Assembly (NCBI RefSeq): GCF_016862215.1
Contig: NZ_BOMN01000106.1
Location: 1 to 64,000, forward strand
DNA length: 64,000 bases
Origin: Winogradskya humida
Lineage (GTDB): Bacteria > Actinomycetota > Actinomycetes > Mycobacteriales > Micromonosporaceae
Direction: 5' to 3'
Both the position numbers and the translations under genes were made by a program. Below, piece after piece: positions 43,821-52,767 of the stretch (position 1 is its first letter; every line of letters starts with the position of its first letter). Under the pieces are notes generated by a model. That model saw only the letters and a list, made by a program, of their open reading frames with translations. It did not search any database and was not told the origin of the DNA.

Positions 43821-44750
43821 CTCGTAGCGGCCTGCGGCGATGTCCTCGGTGAGGGTGGGGTGGGTGGGTTGCCAGTGCAGGCTCTGCTGGGTGAGGTCGC
43901 TGGAGGCGAGGTTGTCGATCGTGACCAGCGTCGCGAGGTAGCCGAAGTGGTCGCCCGCTGCGGCGGCCGGGATGCTGGTCGCGGGGAGGCCCAGGTGGCG
44001 GCCGATGGCCTCGGCGATCTCGCGGAACGGCACACCCTCCTCCCCCACGGCGTGCAGACGCGAGCCGGCCGGGGCGGATTCGACGGCGAGGCGGAAGAGG
44101 CGGGCCGCGTCGAGGCGGTGCACGGCCGGCCAGTGGTTGCCGCCGTCGCCGACGTAGGCCGAGACGCCCCTGGCCCGGGCAGTGGCGATCAGGGTCGCGG
44201 CGAAACCCTTACGGTCGCCTTCGCCGTGCACGGTCGGGGCCAGGCGGACCACCGACGACCGCACGCCGTGAGCGCCGAGCCCGAGCACCGCGAGCTCGTT
44301 CGGGATCCGCACGCGCAGCATCCGGGAGGGCTCCAGGCCGACCGCCGCCGCGATGGAGCCGGGATCGGCCGCGTCCAGCTCCGTCCCGAGCCTGCCCGGT
44401 GGCAACGCCAGCGTGCCGGAGGCGACCACGAGCGGCTTCCCGGTTCCCTTGAGTGCACCGCCGATCGCCTCGACCGCCCGGTATTCGGCGCGGGCCGACG
44501 CGGCCCGGTCCGACCCGCCGGTGATACTCGCGAACGCCGCGTGCACCACGCCGTCGGCCTTCATCGCGCCCGCCCGCAGACTGTCCCGATCCTCGAGGCT
44601 CCCCCGGTGCACCTCGACCCCGGGCAGCGTCAGGGCTTCGGCGGCGGGTTCGGTGCGGGCGAGGGCGAGGATGTCGTGGCCGGCGGTGAGGAGTTCGCGG
44701 GTGACGGCGGAGCCGATGTAGCCGGTGGCTCCGGTGACGAAGATTCGCAT
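43815..44750 (-). CDS. NAD-dependent epimerase/dehydratase family protein
   Basis: A 311-residue extended SDR. The Rossmann loop is TGATGYIGSAVTREL at the N-terminus, with DGVVHAAFASI and a downstream RLAPTVHG block. The usual catalytic YxxxK is not evident in its normal place, which fits the atypical SDR subgroup acting on non-sugar substrates. The ATG at 44750 is chosen over one three codons earlier. It is divergent from a LysR gene with 91 bases between, the classical arrangement for control. Confidence 0.85.
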   Translation of the reverse strand: MRIFVTGATGYIGSAVTRELLTAGHDILALARTEPAAEALTLPGVEVHRGSLEDRDSLRAGAMKADGVVHAAFASITGGSDRAASARAEYRAVEAIGGALKGTGKPLVVASGTLALPPGRLGTELDAADPGSIAAAVGLEPSRMLRVRIPNELAVLGLGAHGVRSSVVRLAPTVHGEGDRKGFAATLIATARARGVSAYVGDGGNHWPAVHRLDAARLFRLAVESAPAGSRLHAVGEEGVPFREIAEAIGRHLGLPATSIPAAAAGDHFGYLATLVTIDNLASSDLTQQSLHWQPTHPTLTEDIAAGRYEL

Positions 44751-44841
44751 GGTCAGCACGGTAGGGACGGGTGCCGGGCGGCGTCCAAGACCTGGTTGCG
44801 GTCACGTGATGCGCGATGGCTATCACGGGTACGGTGGGCGC

Positions 44842-45765
44842 GTGGCGGATCTCGACCTGCGGCTCGTGCGGTACTTCACCGTGCTGGCGGAGCACGGCAA
44901 CTTCCATCGCGCCGCGGACGCCCTGCACCTGGCGCAGCCGTCGCTGAGCCGGCAGATCCAGCGGCTCGAGGTGGTGCTCGGGGTGCGGCTGCTGGAACGG
45001 TCGCGGCAGGGCAGCAACCTCACCGAGGCGGGCCGGGTGTTCCTGCCGCAGGCCCAGGAACTGCTGCGCACGGCCCGGCAAGCAGCGGCGACGACCCGGG
45101 CCGCCGTCCGGGCAGGCGACCTGACGATCGGCTGGACCGGGGATCTCCCGGTGACGGGGCTGGTGCGGGAGTTGCGGGAGCGGCACGCAGCCATCGGCGT
45201 GCGCACCCGGCACCTCACCGCCGGCGAGGTGCAGCCGGCCCTGGCGGAACACCACGCCGACGCCGTGCTCACCCGCGAGCCGTTCCCCGGCGGGGAGCTG
45301 ACCGTGACGCCGCTCTTCGACGAGCCCCGGATGCTCCTGATGCCGGTCACGCACCGGCTGGCCGGGCGCCGGACGGTCACCCTCGACGACTTCGCCCGGG
45401 AGCCGCTCGTGCGCTACGACGACCCGGTGTACGACGCGTTCTGGCGGATCGACCCGCGGCCGGACGGGGGCCGGGCACCCGGCGGCCCGCTCGCCACCAC
45501 GGCGTGGGACAAGCTCGAGCTCGTCGCGGGCGGCCAGGCACTCGCCCTGACCCCGGCACCCGCCACGCCGCGCCCCGACCTCGTCGCGATCCCCGTCGAG
45601 GGAATCCCGCCGTGCCGCGTCGTGCTCGCCACCCGGGCCACGGACCACCGGCCGGTCATCTCCCACCTGCGCGCCCTGGCCGTCGAACTGCTCGGACAGG
45701 CCGCCGCACCGGGAAGCCTGATCAACGCACGGCAGGGAGAACCGACCGCCCGCGCCGGCATCTGA
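44842..45765 (+). CDS. LysR-family regulator
   Basis: A 307-residue regulator. The N-terminal helix-turn-helix reads LRLVRYFTVLAEHGNFHRAADAL and LAQPSLSRQIQRLEVVLGVRL. The effector-binding domain follows (LTIGWTGDLPVTGLVRELRE, DAVLTREPFPGGELTVTPLF). The GTG at 44842 begins right at the helix-turn-helix; longer in-frame starts overlap the divergent epimerase gene and are unlikely. It probably controls that gene. Confidence 0.9.
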   Translation: MADLDLRLVRYFTVLAEHGNFHRAADALHLAQPSLSRQIQRLEVVLGVRLLERSRQGSNLTEAGRVFLPQAQELLRTARQAAATTRAAVRAGDLTIGWTGDLPVTGLVRELRERHAAIGVRTRHLTAGEVQPALAEHHADAVLTREPFPGGELTVTPLFDEPRMLLMPVTHRLAGRRTVTLDDFAREPLVRYDDPVYDAFWRIDPRPDGGRAPGGPLATTAWDKLELVAGGQALALTPAPATPRPDLVAIPVEGIPPCRVVLATRATDHRPVISHLRALAVELLGQAAAPGSLINARQGEPTARAGI

Positions 45766-45780
45766 CGGCTTCGATACGGC

Positions 45781-45816
45781 GTGAGGGCCGAGCGACCGCG
45801 CGCGAGCGACCCTCAC
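45781..45816 (+). terminator. Weak hairpin after LysR gene
   Basis: GTGAGGG (45781-45787) and CCCTCAC (45810-45816) pair across a 22-base loop, 16 bases after the LysR stop. It is the only candidate terminator here. Confidence 0.35.
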
Positions 45817-46011
45817 CCGATTCAGGTTCCGAACCCTGAACAGTGGATCACTACTACACAATGTCTGTTTTGCGGCTTTCGCAGCCATCGGGGTGAGGCG
45901 GTCCAGTCCTTGCGCTGAGATGGTCCCCGCCGCCCGGCGCCGGTCAGCGGAGGTGAAACGCGTACCCGGCTCCTCCTACGCGCCAAGCGCACAGCCGCGC
46001 CACTGCGGAAG

Positions 46012-46704
46012 GTGTTCGTCCAACTACCCCAGTCCGCTCAGACGCGACCCGGGATGCTGGCCCCGTTCGTCACCGCCGGCGACCTACGCGGCCTACGCGC
46101 CTACCTAATGATCGTCGCGGCCAGCAGCGCCACGAACGAGCAGGACACCTGGACCACCGAACTGGACAGCCTGGTCTGGGCCCGGCTGTTCGACGCCCAC
46201 AAGGATGCGGAGTCCGCGGCCGCCCGGACCGCAGCCTGGCGCACCATGACCCGGCTCAAGGACAAAGGCCTGATCGACTGCACCCGCACCAAGGGCAGCC
46301 GCAACATCGCCGTCACGCTGCTGCGCGAAGACGGAACCAGGCAGCCATACTCCCGACCGGGCCTGGCCGATAAGGACGCGTACCTGCAACTGCCGATCGG
46401 ATTCTGGGCAAAGGGCCACGACGAGAAGATCAACCTCCCCGGGTTGGCGATGCTGCTGGCCATCTGCGCCGAGCGCCGCTGGGCCGCCTTCCCCGCCGAA
46501 CACATGCCGACCTGGTACGGCTGGTCGGCCGACACCACCCTGCGCGGACTGAAGAACCTGCGCGAGCTCGGCCTGGTCGAGCAGCGCGAACGCTACAAAC
46601 GAGCAGAACTGACCGCCCCTGGCTCCACCATGTTCTACGAGTACCGCCACGTCCGGGCGATGCGCCCGTCGACCAGGGCCCGGCCTGCAGGAGCGACAGC
46701 GTGA
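46012..46704 (+). CDS. Accessory winged-helix-like protein (plasmid/ICE type)
   Basis: A 230-residue protein starting at GTG 46012 (CGGAAG upstream). It has two similar halves: one around AAWRTMTRLKDKGLIDCTRTKGSRNI and one around SADTTLRGLKNLRELGLVEQRERYK, both of which look like the recognition helix and wing of winged-helix domains. The middle block (LPIGFWAKGHDEKINLPGLAMLLAICAERR) is typical of a family of uncharacterised proteins on actinomycete plasmids and integrative elements, perhaps related to replication initiators. It overlaps the next small gene by four bases (GTGA). No recombinase, transfer gene or att site is visible nearby, so the element itself is absent or very small. Confidence 0.6.
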   Translation: MFVQLPQSAQTRPGMLAPFVTAGDLRGLRAYLMIVAASSATNEQDTWTTELDSLVWARLFDAHKDAESAAARTAAWRTMTRLKDKGLIDCTRTKGSRNIAVTLLREDGTRQPYSRPGLADKDAYLQLPIGFWAKGHDEKINLPGLAMLLAICAERRWAAFPAEHMPTWYGWSADTTLRGLKNLRELGLVEQRERYKRAELTAPGSTMFYEYRHVRAMRPSTRARPAGATA

Positions 46705-46868
46705 GCGCGAAGAACCCCACCCCGGACAGTGGCCCGGAACGTGAACCCGTCCTGCGTGTGCAGCTCACGGTCCCGCGATCGGTGTGCTGGATGCTGGCCG
46801 GCGCCCTACTCGGCAACCTCAACGACCTCGGCCCCATATTTCAGGCTCTCGAGCAGCTGACGCGATAA
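46701..46868 (+). CDS. 55-residue protein coupled to the accessory gene
   Basis: A short gene from GTG 46701, overlapping the upstream stop codon (GTGA), with AGGAG seven bases before it. The product is hydrophilic at first (SAKNPTPDSGPEREPVLRVQ) and then has one helix-like stretch (WMLAGALLGNLNDLGPIFQ). No family recognised. Tight coupling argues that it is translated together with the upstream gene and may be its partner. Confidence 0.55.
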   Translation: MSAKNPTPDSGPEREPVLRVQLTVPRSVCWMLAGALLGNLNDLGPIFQALEQLTR

Positions 46869-47203
46869 ACAGCTCCGACAACTACGGGGGCGCCGGAACG
46901 GCGGAGGGGTGGCCGCATGACACGGACACCGGCCAGGACCCGGTGATAGCTGCACACCAATCAGTGGGCCGGGCCGTCGTGGCCAGGCCGGAACAGGCGC
47001 TACGAGTGGTGGCCGCCGTCGTGGTTCTGACACCTGGGTACTGCACCGGCTGCGCCGGCTCGCCCTCGAAAGTCCTCCCGGGTGGGTGAAAGAGGCGGGA
47101 AGAGCAGCGGGCGCGCGACAGGAGAGAAGAGCTGCCAGGCGCGCTCGCAGCGGCCAGAGCTGTCGGGCGGGCGGAATGAGGCTGAGCGGGTGGATTAGTC
47201 GGG
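46869..47203. other. Intergenic stretch, nothing recognised
   Basis: About 335 bases of high GC with no convincing gene on either strand. It must contain the promoter of the GGDEF-EAL pair, but I cannot identify boxes. Confidence 0.4.
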
Positions 47204-49504
47204 GTGAAGGTCAAGAGAGGCTCAGTTGGGGGCCGGGGCTGCCGATGGCATGTCGTGCGGAAGGGAACTGCTGACCGGGTGGTCGGGGCGTGGGTGATCG
47301 TGGGGCTGCTGGTCAGCGTCGCGTATCCGTTCCTGCGTGACGGGACTCCTGTGGCGGCTGTTTTCTACAACTCGTTCACCGTGGCGACGCTGGGGGCGAT
47401 CGTGGCCGGGGTGCGGCGGAACCGGCCCGTTCAGCGGGTGGGGTGGTACGTGTTCGCCGGGGCGGTGGGGCTGCGGTTGTGCGGCGATGTGACGTACGAG
47501 ATCTATCGGCAGGTTTTGCATCTTTCGCCTTTTCCGTCCCTTGCTGATGCGTTCTATCTTGGCGCGTTCCCGCTGCTCGTGGCCGGGACGTTGCTGGTGG
47601 CGCGGGGGCGGCTCGGGCGGGACTGGGCGGGGATTCTCGACGCGGCCATCATCTCCGGTGGGTTGAGCCTGGTGTGGTGGGTGTTCGTGATCGCGCCGAT
47701 GGCGGCGGATGCGTCGAGCCCGCTGCTGCAGCGGGTGATCGGGGCGGCGTACCCGGCGCTGGATCTGCTTCTGATCGCTCTGGTCGCGCAGCTGGTGATC
47801 CGGTCGGGGCGGCTGACGGTGAGCCTCGGGCTGCTGACCGTGGGCATGGTGGCGTTGCTCGTGTCCGACGTGCTGTTCCAGTTCATGCCGACGTTCGCGC
47901 CCGAGTTCGAGGGTGTGGTGGCGGTCGGGTGGCTGATCTCCAACACGATGTGGGGGGCCGCAGCGCTGGACCGCTCGTCGCGGGCGCCGGCGCCGCAGCC
48001 GGAGTTGCAGGCCCGGGGCACCACGGCCACGCTCGGGCGTACCCGGCTGGCGTTGCTCGCCGCCTGCACGCTGCTGGTTCCGGCGGTGCTGTTCGTGCAG
48101 GGGCTGATGATCGGGCCGGGGAAGCTGAACTGGCTCGCGATCGGCGTCGGGGCCGTCGTCCTGTTCCTGCTGGTCCTCGCCCGGACGGCGGGGTTCGTGG
48201 CGCAGGTGCAGCGGCAGGCGGGGCAGCTGGAGGAGCTCGCGTTGTGTGACGCGCTCACCGGGCTGCCCAACCGGCGGGTGTTCGAGGAGCGGCTCGCCGG
48301 GTCGGTGGCCGCGGGCAACGCGCAGGTGGCGATCCTCGACCTCGACGGGTTCAAGGACGTGAACGACCGGCTGGGGCACGCGGTCGGTGACCGGCTGCTG
48401 GCCGTGGTCGCTAAGCGGCTCGCCGGGGCGTTGCGGGAGGACGACCTGGTGGCGCGGATGGGCGGCGACGAGTTCGCAGTACTGCTGGGGGCTGGGAGCC
48501 CGGGTGCGATGACCGGGATCGTCGAGCGGCTCGCCGCCGCGCTGCGCAAGCCGGTCGAGGCCGGTGGGCACGAACTGCTGATCGGTGCCAGCATCGGCAG
48601 CGCGGACGGCGCCGGGACCCGGGACGCGGGCGAGGTGCTGCGGCGGGCCGACATCGCCATGTACGCCGCGAAGGCGGCCGGTGGCGGGCGGCACCGCGGG
48701 TACAGCGACGACCTGGACGCGCGGGCCGGTGAGCAGGCAAAACTCGGTGCGGAGATCCGGGCCGCACTGGATCTGGGACAGTTCCGGGTGGTGTACCAGC
48801 CGATCGTGTCGCTGCCGGACGGGCGGATCGTGTCCGTGGAGGCGCTCGTGCGCTGGGAGCACCCGGAGCGCGGGCTCATCAGCCCCGCCGAGTTCATCCC
48901 GGTCGCCGAGCAGAACGGGCTCATCGTGGAGCTGGGTGCGTGGATTCTGCGTACGGCGTGCTCGCAAGCGGTTGTCTGGCGTAACGAGTTCGGCGAGGCC
49001 GGGCCGCAGCGGATGTCGGTCAACGTCTCCGCCCGGCAGCTGGCCGAGCCGGGCTTCACCGCGCTGGTCGCCGAGGTGCTGGCCTGGACCGGGCTCGCCG
49101 CGCACCAGCTGATCGTGGAGGTCACCGAGACCGCTGTCTTCGGCGGCGGGCTCGCGGTGCAGGCCGTCAAGGACCTGCACGAGCTCGGGGTGAAGATCGC
49201 GCTGGACGACTTCGGCACCGGGCACTCGTCGCTCGGGCTGCTGCAGACCGTGCCGGTGGACATCCTCAAGGTCGACAAGTCGTTCGTCGACACCATCACC
49301 ATGGCCGGGCGGCACGCCGTCATCGCCACCGCGCTGATCCAGGTCAGCAGCGGGCTCGGGCTGATGGCCGTCGCCGAGGGCGTGGAGACCGCCGAGCAGG
49401 CCGCCGAGTTGTACCGGCTCGGCTACCGGCTGGCACAGGGTTACCACTTCGGCCGGCCGGTCGCCGAACCCGACTTCCTCGGCACCCGCGTCGCGGTGGG
49501 CTGA
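47204..49504 (+). CDS. Membrane GGDEF-EAL cyclic-di-GMP protein (I-site intact)
   Basis: A 766-residue protein that could both make and degrade cyclic di-GMP. About eight to ten membrane helices fill residues 25-330 (for example WVIVGLLVSVAYPFL, LTVSLGLLTVGMVALLV), then a GGDEF domain (350-500) and an EAL domain (510-755). The GGDEF signature is intact (420-424), with the inhibitory I-site R411-x2-D414 exactly five residues before it. The EAL part has EALVRW, the metal residues in EVTETA, DDFGTGHSSL and KVDKSFVDT, all intact. No sensory domain other than the membrane part is present. The GTG at 47204 is weakly supported. Two bases separate it from the next, homologous gene. Confidence 0.88.
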   Translation: MKVKRGSVGGRGCRWHVVRKGTADRVVGAWVIVGLLVSVAYPFLRDGTPVAAVFYNSFTVATLGAIVAGVRRNRPVQRVGWYVFAGAVGLRLCGDVTYEIYRQVLHLSPFPSLADAFYLGAFPLLVAGTLLVARGRLGRDWAGILDAAIISGGLSLVWWVFVIAPMAADASSPLLQRVIGAAYPALDLLLIALVAQLVIRSGRLTVSLGLLTVGMVALLVSDVLFQFMPTFAPEFEGVVAVGWLISNTMWGAAALDRSSRAPAPQPELQARGTTATLGRTRLALLAACTLLVPAVLFVQGLMIGPGKLNWLAIGVGAVVLFLLVLARTAGFVAQVQRQAGQLEELALCDALTGLPNRRVFEERLAGSVAAGNAQVAILDLDGFKDVNDRLGHAVGDRLLAVVAKRLAGALREDDLVARMGGDEFAVLLGAGSPGAMTGIVERLAAALRKPVEAGGHELLIGASIGSADGAGTRDAGEVLRRADIAMYAAKAAGGGRHRGYSDDLDARAGEQAKLGAEIRAALDLGQFRVVYQPIVSLPDGRIVSVEALVRWEHPERGLISPAEFIPVAEQNGLIVELGAWILRTACSQAVVWRNEFGEAGPQRMSVNVSARQLAEPGFTALVAEVLAWTGLAAHQLIVEVTETAVFGGGLAVQAVKDLHELGVKIALDDFGTGHSSLGLLQTVPVDILKVDKSFVDTITMAGRHAVIATALIQVSSGLGLMAVAEGVETAEQAAELYRLGYRLAQGYHFGRPVAEPDFLGTRVAVG

Positions 49505-49506
49505 CC

Positions 49507-51756
49507 GTGCTCCGTGAACGCCTCTGGCGCTGGTGGCTGGTCGCCGGTGCCCTCGCCACGGCCGGCTACTACCTGCTGCCCCGCGACAGCCTGCAGTCCC
49601 AGCTCGCGTATGACGCCATCGGCCTGACGTCGTCGGTGCTGATCATCGTGGGGCTGCGCCTGCACCGGGCGAAGCGGCCGGCGCTGTGGTACTGGTTCGC
49701 CGCCGGTCAGGTGACGTGGGTCGTCGGGGACCTCACGTTCGAGTACTACCAGTACATCCTGCACGTGGACCCGTACCCGTCGCCTGCTGACTTTTTCTAT
49801 CTGTGCGCGTACCCGATGCTGGTCGCCGGGATGCTGCTGCTGATGCGCGGCAGGGGGCGGGACGGCCGGGACGTCGCGGCCCTGGCCGACGCGGCGATCG
49901 TGGCGGTCGGGCTGGGGATGACGTTCTGGGTCTTCGTGATGCACCCGATCGCGACGAACGCGACCGCGTCGACCGTCGAACGCATTGTCGGGGTGGCCTA
50001 CCCGGCGGCCGACGCGCTGCTGCTCGCGATGCTGTCCCGGTTCTACACCGCGCCCGGGCGGCGATCGACGAGCGTACGGCTGCTCGGGCTCGCCGTCGTG
50101 CTGCTGATGGTCTCCGACGTCACGTACTCGCTGGCCGAGCTCTACGTCGAGACGGCGCCGAGCATCTTCGACGGCGGGTGGCTGTTCGCGTACGTCTGCT
50201 GGGGTGCCGCCGCCCTGCACCCCTCGATGAAGCAGGCCGGAACCCTGCCGCAGGAACGCGCCCAGGCCCGCGTCGGCCGTTCCCGGCTCGCGGTGCTGGC
50301 GGTCTGCTCCCTGCTGCCGCTGGGGCTGCTGTTCGTCCCGTCGATCGGCGGCGACATCGTCGACCGGCTCGCCATCGCCGGCGGCGGGATCATCCTGTTC
50401 CTGCTCGTGCTCGGGCGCATGTCGGGCTTCGTCACCCAGGTGCAGCGCCAGGCCGATCAGCTCAAGGATCTCGCGATGGCGGACGACCTCACCGGGCTGG
50501 CCAACCGCCGCCGCTTCGAGCAGGCGCTGAGCACCGCGATCGGCGCCGGGCCGGTCGAGGTCGCGCTGCTCGACCTCGACAACTTCAAGGGTGTCAACGA
50601 CCGGCTCGGCCATGCCGTCGGGGACCGGCTGCTGAGCGTGGTCGCCACCCGGCTGAGCCGCGCGCTGCCCGGTGACGTGCTCGTGGCCCGCATGGGTGGC
50701 GACGAGTTCGCGCTGCTCATGGCGGGTGCGTCGGCGGCGGCCGCGGACCAGACGATGGTCCGGCTCGCCGAGACGCTGCGCGCTCCGATCCTGGCCGAGG
50801 ACCATGAGCTTCTGGTACGCGCGAGCATCGGCGTGGCGGACAGCACCGGCACGATTGATCCGTACGAGGTCCTGCGCCGGGCGGACGTCGCCATGTACGC
50901 GGCCAAGGGCACCCTCGACGGGCACCGCCGCTACGACCCCGAGCTCGACGAGTCCGGCGACGAGCAGGCGCGACTGGGCGCGGAACTGCGTACGGCCATC
51001 GACAACGGCCAGTTCCGCGTGCTCTACCAGCCGATCGTCGATCTGCACACCGAACGCGTCGTCGCCACCGAGGCCCTGGTCCGCTGGCACCACCCGGAAC
51101 GCGGTCTCGTCCCGCCGGACCAGTTCATCCCCGCCGCCGAACGCAACGGCCTCATCGTCGAGCTCGGCGAATGGATCCTGCACACCGCCTGCACGCAGAT
51201 GGTGACCTGGATGCACGAACTCGGCGACCGCGCACCGGCCCGCATGTCGGTCAACGTCTCCGCCCGCCAGCTCGCCGAACCGGGCTTCACCGAGGTCGTC
51301 GCCGCGGTCCTGGCATCGACCGGCCTGCCCCCGGAGAACCTCACCGCGGAGGTCACCGAGACCGCGGTCTTCGGCCGCGGCCACGCCGTCCAGGCGGTCA
51401 AGAACCTGCACGCGCTGGGCGTGGCCATCGCGCTCGACGACTTCGGCACCGGCCACTCGTCGCTGGGCCTGCTGCAGACCATCCCCGTCGACGTCCTCAA
51501 GGTCGACAAGTCCTTCGTGGACACCATCACCATGGCGGGCCGGCACGCGGTCATCGCCACCGCCCTCATCCAGGTCAGCGACGGTCTCGGCCTGCACGCG
51601 GTCGCGGAGGGTGTCGAAACCGCCGAACAGGCCGCCGAACTGCGCAGGCTCGGCTACCGCTTCGCCCAGGGTTACTACTTCGGCAGGCCGGCCCCGGACC
51701 TTCCCCCGCAGAGTACGGTGACCGTGCGGCTCCAGACCCCGGCTGCGCCCTGGTAG
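49507..51756 (+). CDS. Membrane GGDEF-EAL cyclic-di-GMP protein (I-site lost)
   Basis: A 749-residue paralogue of the preceding gene, with the same order: membrane helices (about 10-310), GGDEF, EAL. GGDEF (397-401) is intact, but the four residues where the I-site should be are PGDV instead of RxxD, so product inhibition is probably absent. The EAL catalytic motifs (EALVRW, EVTETA, DDFGTG, KVDKSF, EGVET) are intact. The GTG at 49507 lies two bases after the upstream stop, so both are one operon and probably arose by tandem duplication. Likely to set a local cyclic-di-GMP level controlling development or motility. Confidence 0.88.
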   Translation: MLRERLWRWWLVAGALATAGYYLLPRDSLQSQLAYDAIGLTSSVLIIVGLRLHRAKRPALWYWFAAGQVTWVVGDLTFEYYQYILHVDPYPSPADFFYLCAYPMLVAGMLLLMRGRGRDGRDVAALADAAIVAVGLGMTFWVFVMHPIATNATASTVERIVGVAYPAADALLLAMLSRFYTAPGRRSTSVRLLGLAVVLLMVSDVTYSLAELYVETAPSIFDGGWLFAYVCWGAAALHPSMKQAGTLPQERAQARVGRSRLAVLAVCSLLPLGLLFVPSIGGDIVDRLAIAGGGIILFLLVLGRMSGFVTQVQRQADQLKDLAMADDLTGLANRRRFEQALSTAIGAGPVEVALLDLDNFKGVNDRLGHAVGDRLLSVVATRLSRALPGDVLVARMGGDEFALLMAGASAAAADQTMVRLAETLRAPILAEDHELLVRASIGVADSTGTIDPYEVLRRADVAMYAAKGTLDGHRRYDPELDESGDEQARLGAELRTAIDNGQFRVLYQPIVDLHTERVVATEALVRWHHPERGLVPPDQFIPAAERNGLIVELGEWILHTACTQMVTWMHELGDRAPARMSVNVSARQLAEPGFTEVVAAVLASTGLPPENLTAEVTETAVFGRGHAVQAVKNLHALGVAIALDDFGTGHSSLGLLQTIPVDVLKVDKSFVDTITMAGRHAVIATALIQVSDGLGLHAVAEGVETAEQAAELRRLGYRFAQGYYFGRPAPDLPPQSTVTVRLQTPAAPW

Positions 51757-51815
51757 GCGAGCCACTCTGGAGAGGAAGGTTCCGTCGCTCTACGCCCTCG
51801 CCGGTGGTCCGTCGT

Positions 51816-52168
51816 GGCCGCCGCAGCCGTTCTCCTGCCCGCCGAGGGCGAGACGGTCCTCCCGCTCGCGGGCGCGGACTCCGCCCTCGCGGCACCCCCG
51901 GAGACCCTCTTCGACTTCGTCCCCTACCCCGGCGCCCCCGCGGGTGACGCCGACCTCTACCTCAAGCAGGACCTCTTCCTGACATCCTTCGCAAGCCAGG
52001 TCAAACGCCAGACCGCGCAGCTTCTGTACGCGGCTCAGCGCCCCCGCCGCCCAGCACTCCATGGCCGACCGCGCCGGCGCGAAAGTCACCAGCGTCAACG
52101 GCGGCCACCTGACCCTGGTCTCCGATCCCGGCGCGGTCACCCGGGTCATCCTGAAAGCAGCCCGCTGA
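51816..52168 (+). pseudogene. Decayed alpha/beta hydrolase
   Basis: One frame encodes FDFVPYPGAPAGDADLYLKQ and FLTSFASQVKRQTAQLLYAA, a stretch typical of the C-terminal half of a small alpha/beta hydrolase. The end is in another frame: PPAAQHSMADRAGAKVTSV and GGHLTLVSDPGAVTRVIL, which holds the catalytic histidine in GGHLT. About 30-40 residues between them and the entire N-terminal half with the nucleophile are missing. I infer truncation plus an internal deletion with a frameshift. Confidence 0.75.
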
Positions 52169-52199
52169 CGCACGGGTGCCACCATGGGTGATGACTTCG

Positions 52200-52721
52200 A
52201 TGGAGATCGTCATCGGTGACATCACCGACCAGCAGGTGGACGTGATCGTGACCGCCGCCAACGAGTCCCTCCTCGGTGGCGGCGGCGTGGACGGTGCGAT
52301 CCACCGGGCGGCCGGGCCGCGGCTGGCGCAGGCCGGTGCGGCCCTCGCACCGCTGGACCCGGGCCTCGCGGTGGCCACCCCCGCCTTCGACCTGGACCCG
52401 CCGGTGCGGCACGTCATCCACACGGTCGGGCCGGTCTGGGAGGGCGGCGACTACGGCGAGGCCGAGATTCTCGCGTCCTGCTACCGGTCCAGCCTCGCTC
52501 TCGCGGACGAACTGGGCGCGACCAGCATCGCTTTTCCCGCCATCGCCACCGGCGTGTATGGGTATCCGGCTGCACAGGCTGCCCGGATCGCCGTGGGGAC
52601 GTTGCGCTCGGCGACGACCTCGGTCGGGCGGATCGTGCTCGTGGCGTATGACGAGGATGCCGCCGGGGAGCTTGAGGAGTGGTTGTCCACAGGGGCGGGA
52701 AACGGGGCCGCGGAGGCGTAG
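52200..52721 (+). CDS. Macro-domain protein (ADP-ribose hydrolase-like)
   Basis: A 173-residue single-domain protein of the MacroD/YmdB type, which removes O-acetyl-ADP-ribose or mono-ADP-ribose from proteins. The ligand-binding segments are clear: GDITDQQVDVIV, TAANESLLGGGGVDGAIHRA with the essential asparagine in AAN and the glycine-rich loop, and FPAIATGVYGYP, the second loop. The ATG at 52200 begins right before MEIVIGDIT and has GGGTG nine bases upstream; 52191 is an alternative. It sits 46 bases upstream of the HSP90-like gene on the same strand. Confidence 0.9.
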   Translation: MEIVIGDITDQQVDVIVTAANESLLGGGGVDGAIHRAAGPRLAQAGAALAPLDPGLAVATPAFDLDPPVRHVIHTVGPVWEGGDYGEAEILASCYRSSLALADELGATSIAFPAIATGVYGYPAAQAARIAVGTLRSATTSVGRIVLVAYDEDAAGELEEWLSTGAGNGAAEA

Positions 52722-52767
52722 GGCGTACCGATATGGTGCTCTCGCTCGGTCGGGGTCGCGGGAGGAA

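Noticed and set aside
47204-51756. Assembly duplication of the GGDEF-EAL region
   Set aside because: The two genes differ throughout, including in the I-site, membrane part and codon choice, so they are diverged paralogues.
47222-51765. Two long minus-strand open frames opposite the GGDEF-EAL genes
   Set aside because: They mirror each other only because the two real genes are paralogous. Composition is that of antisense frames.
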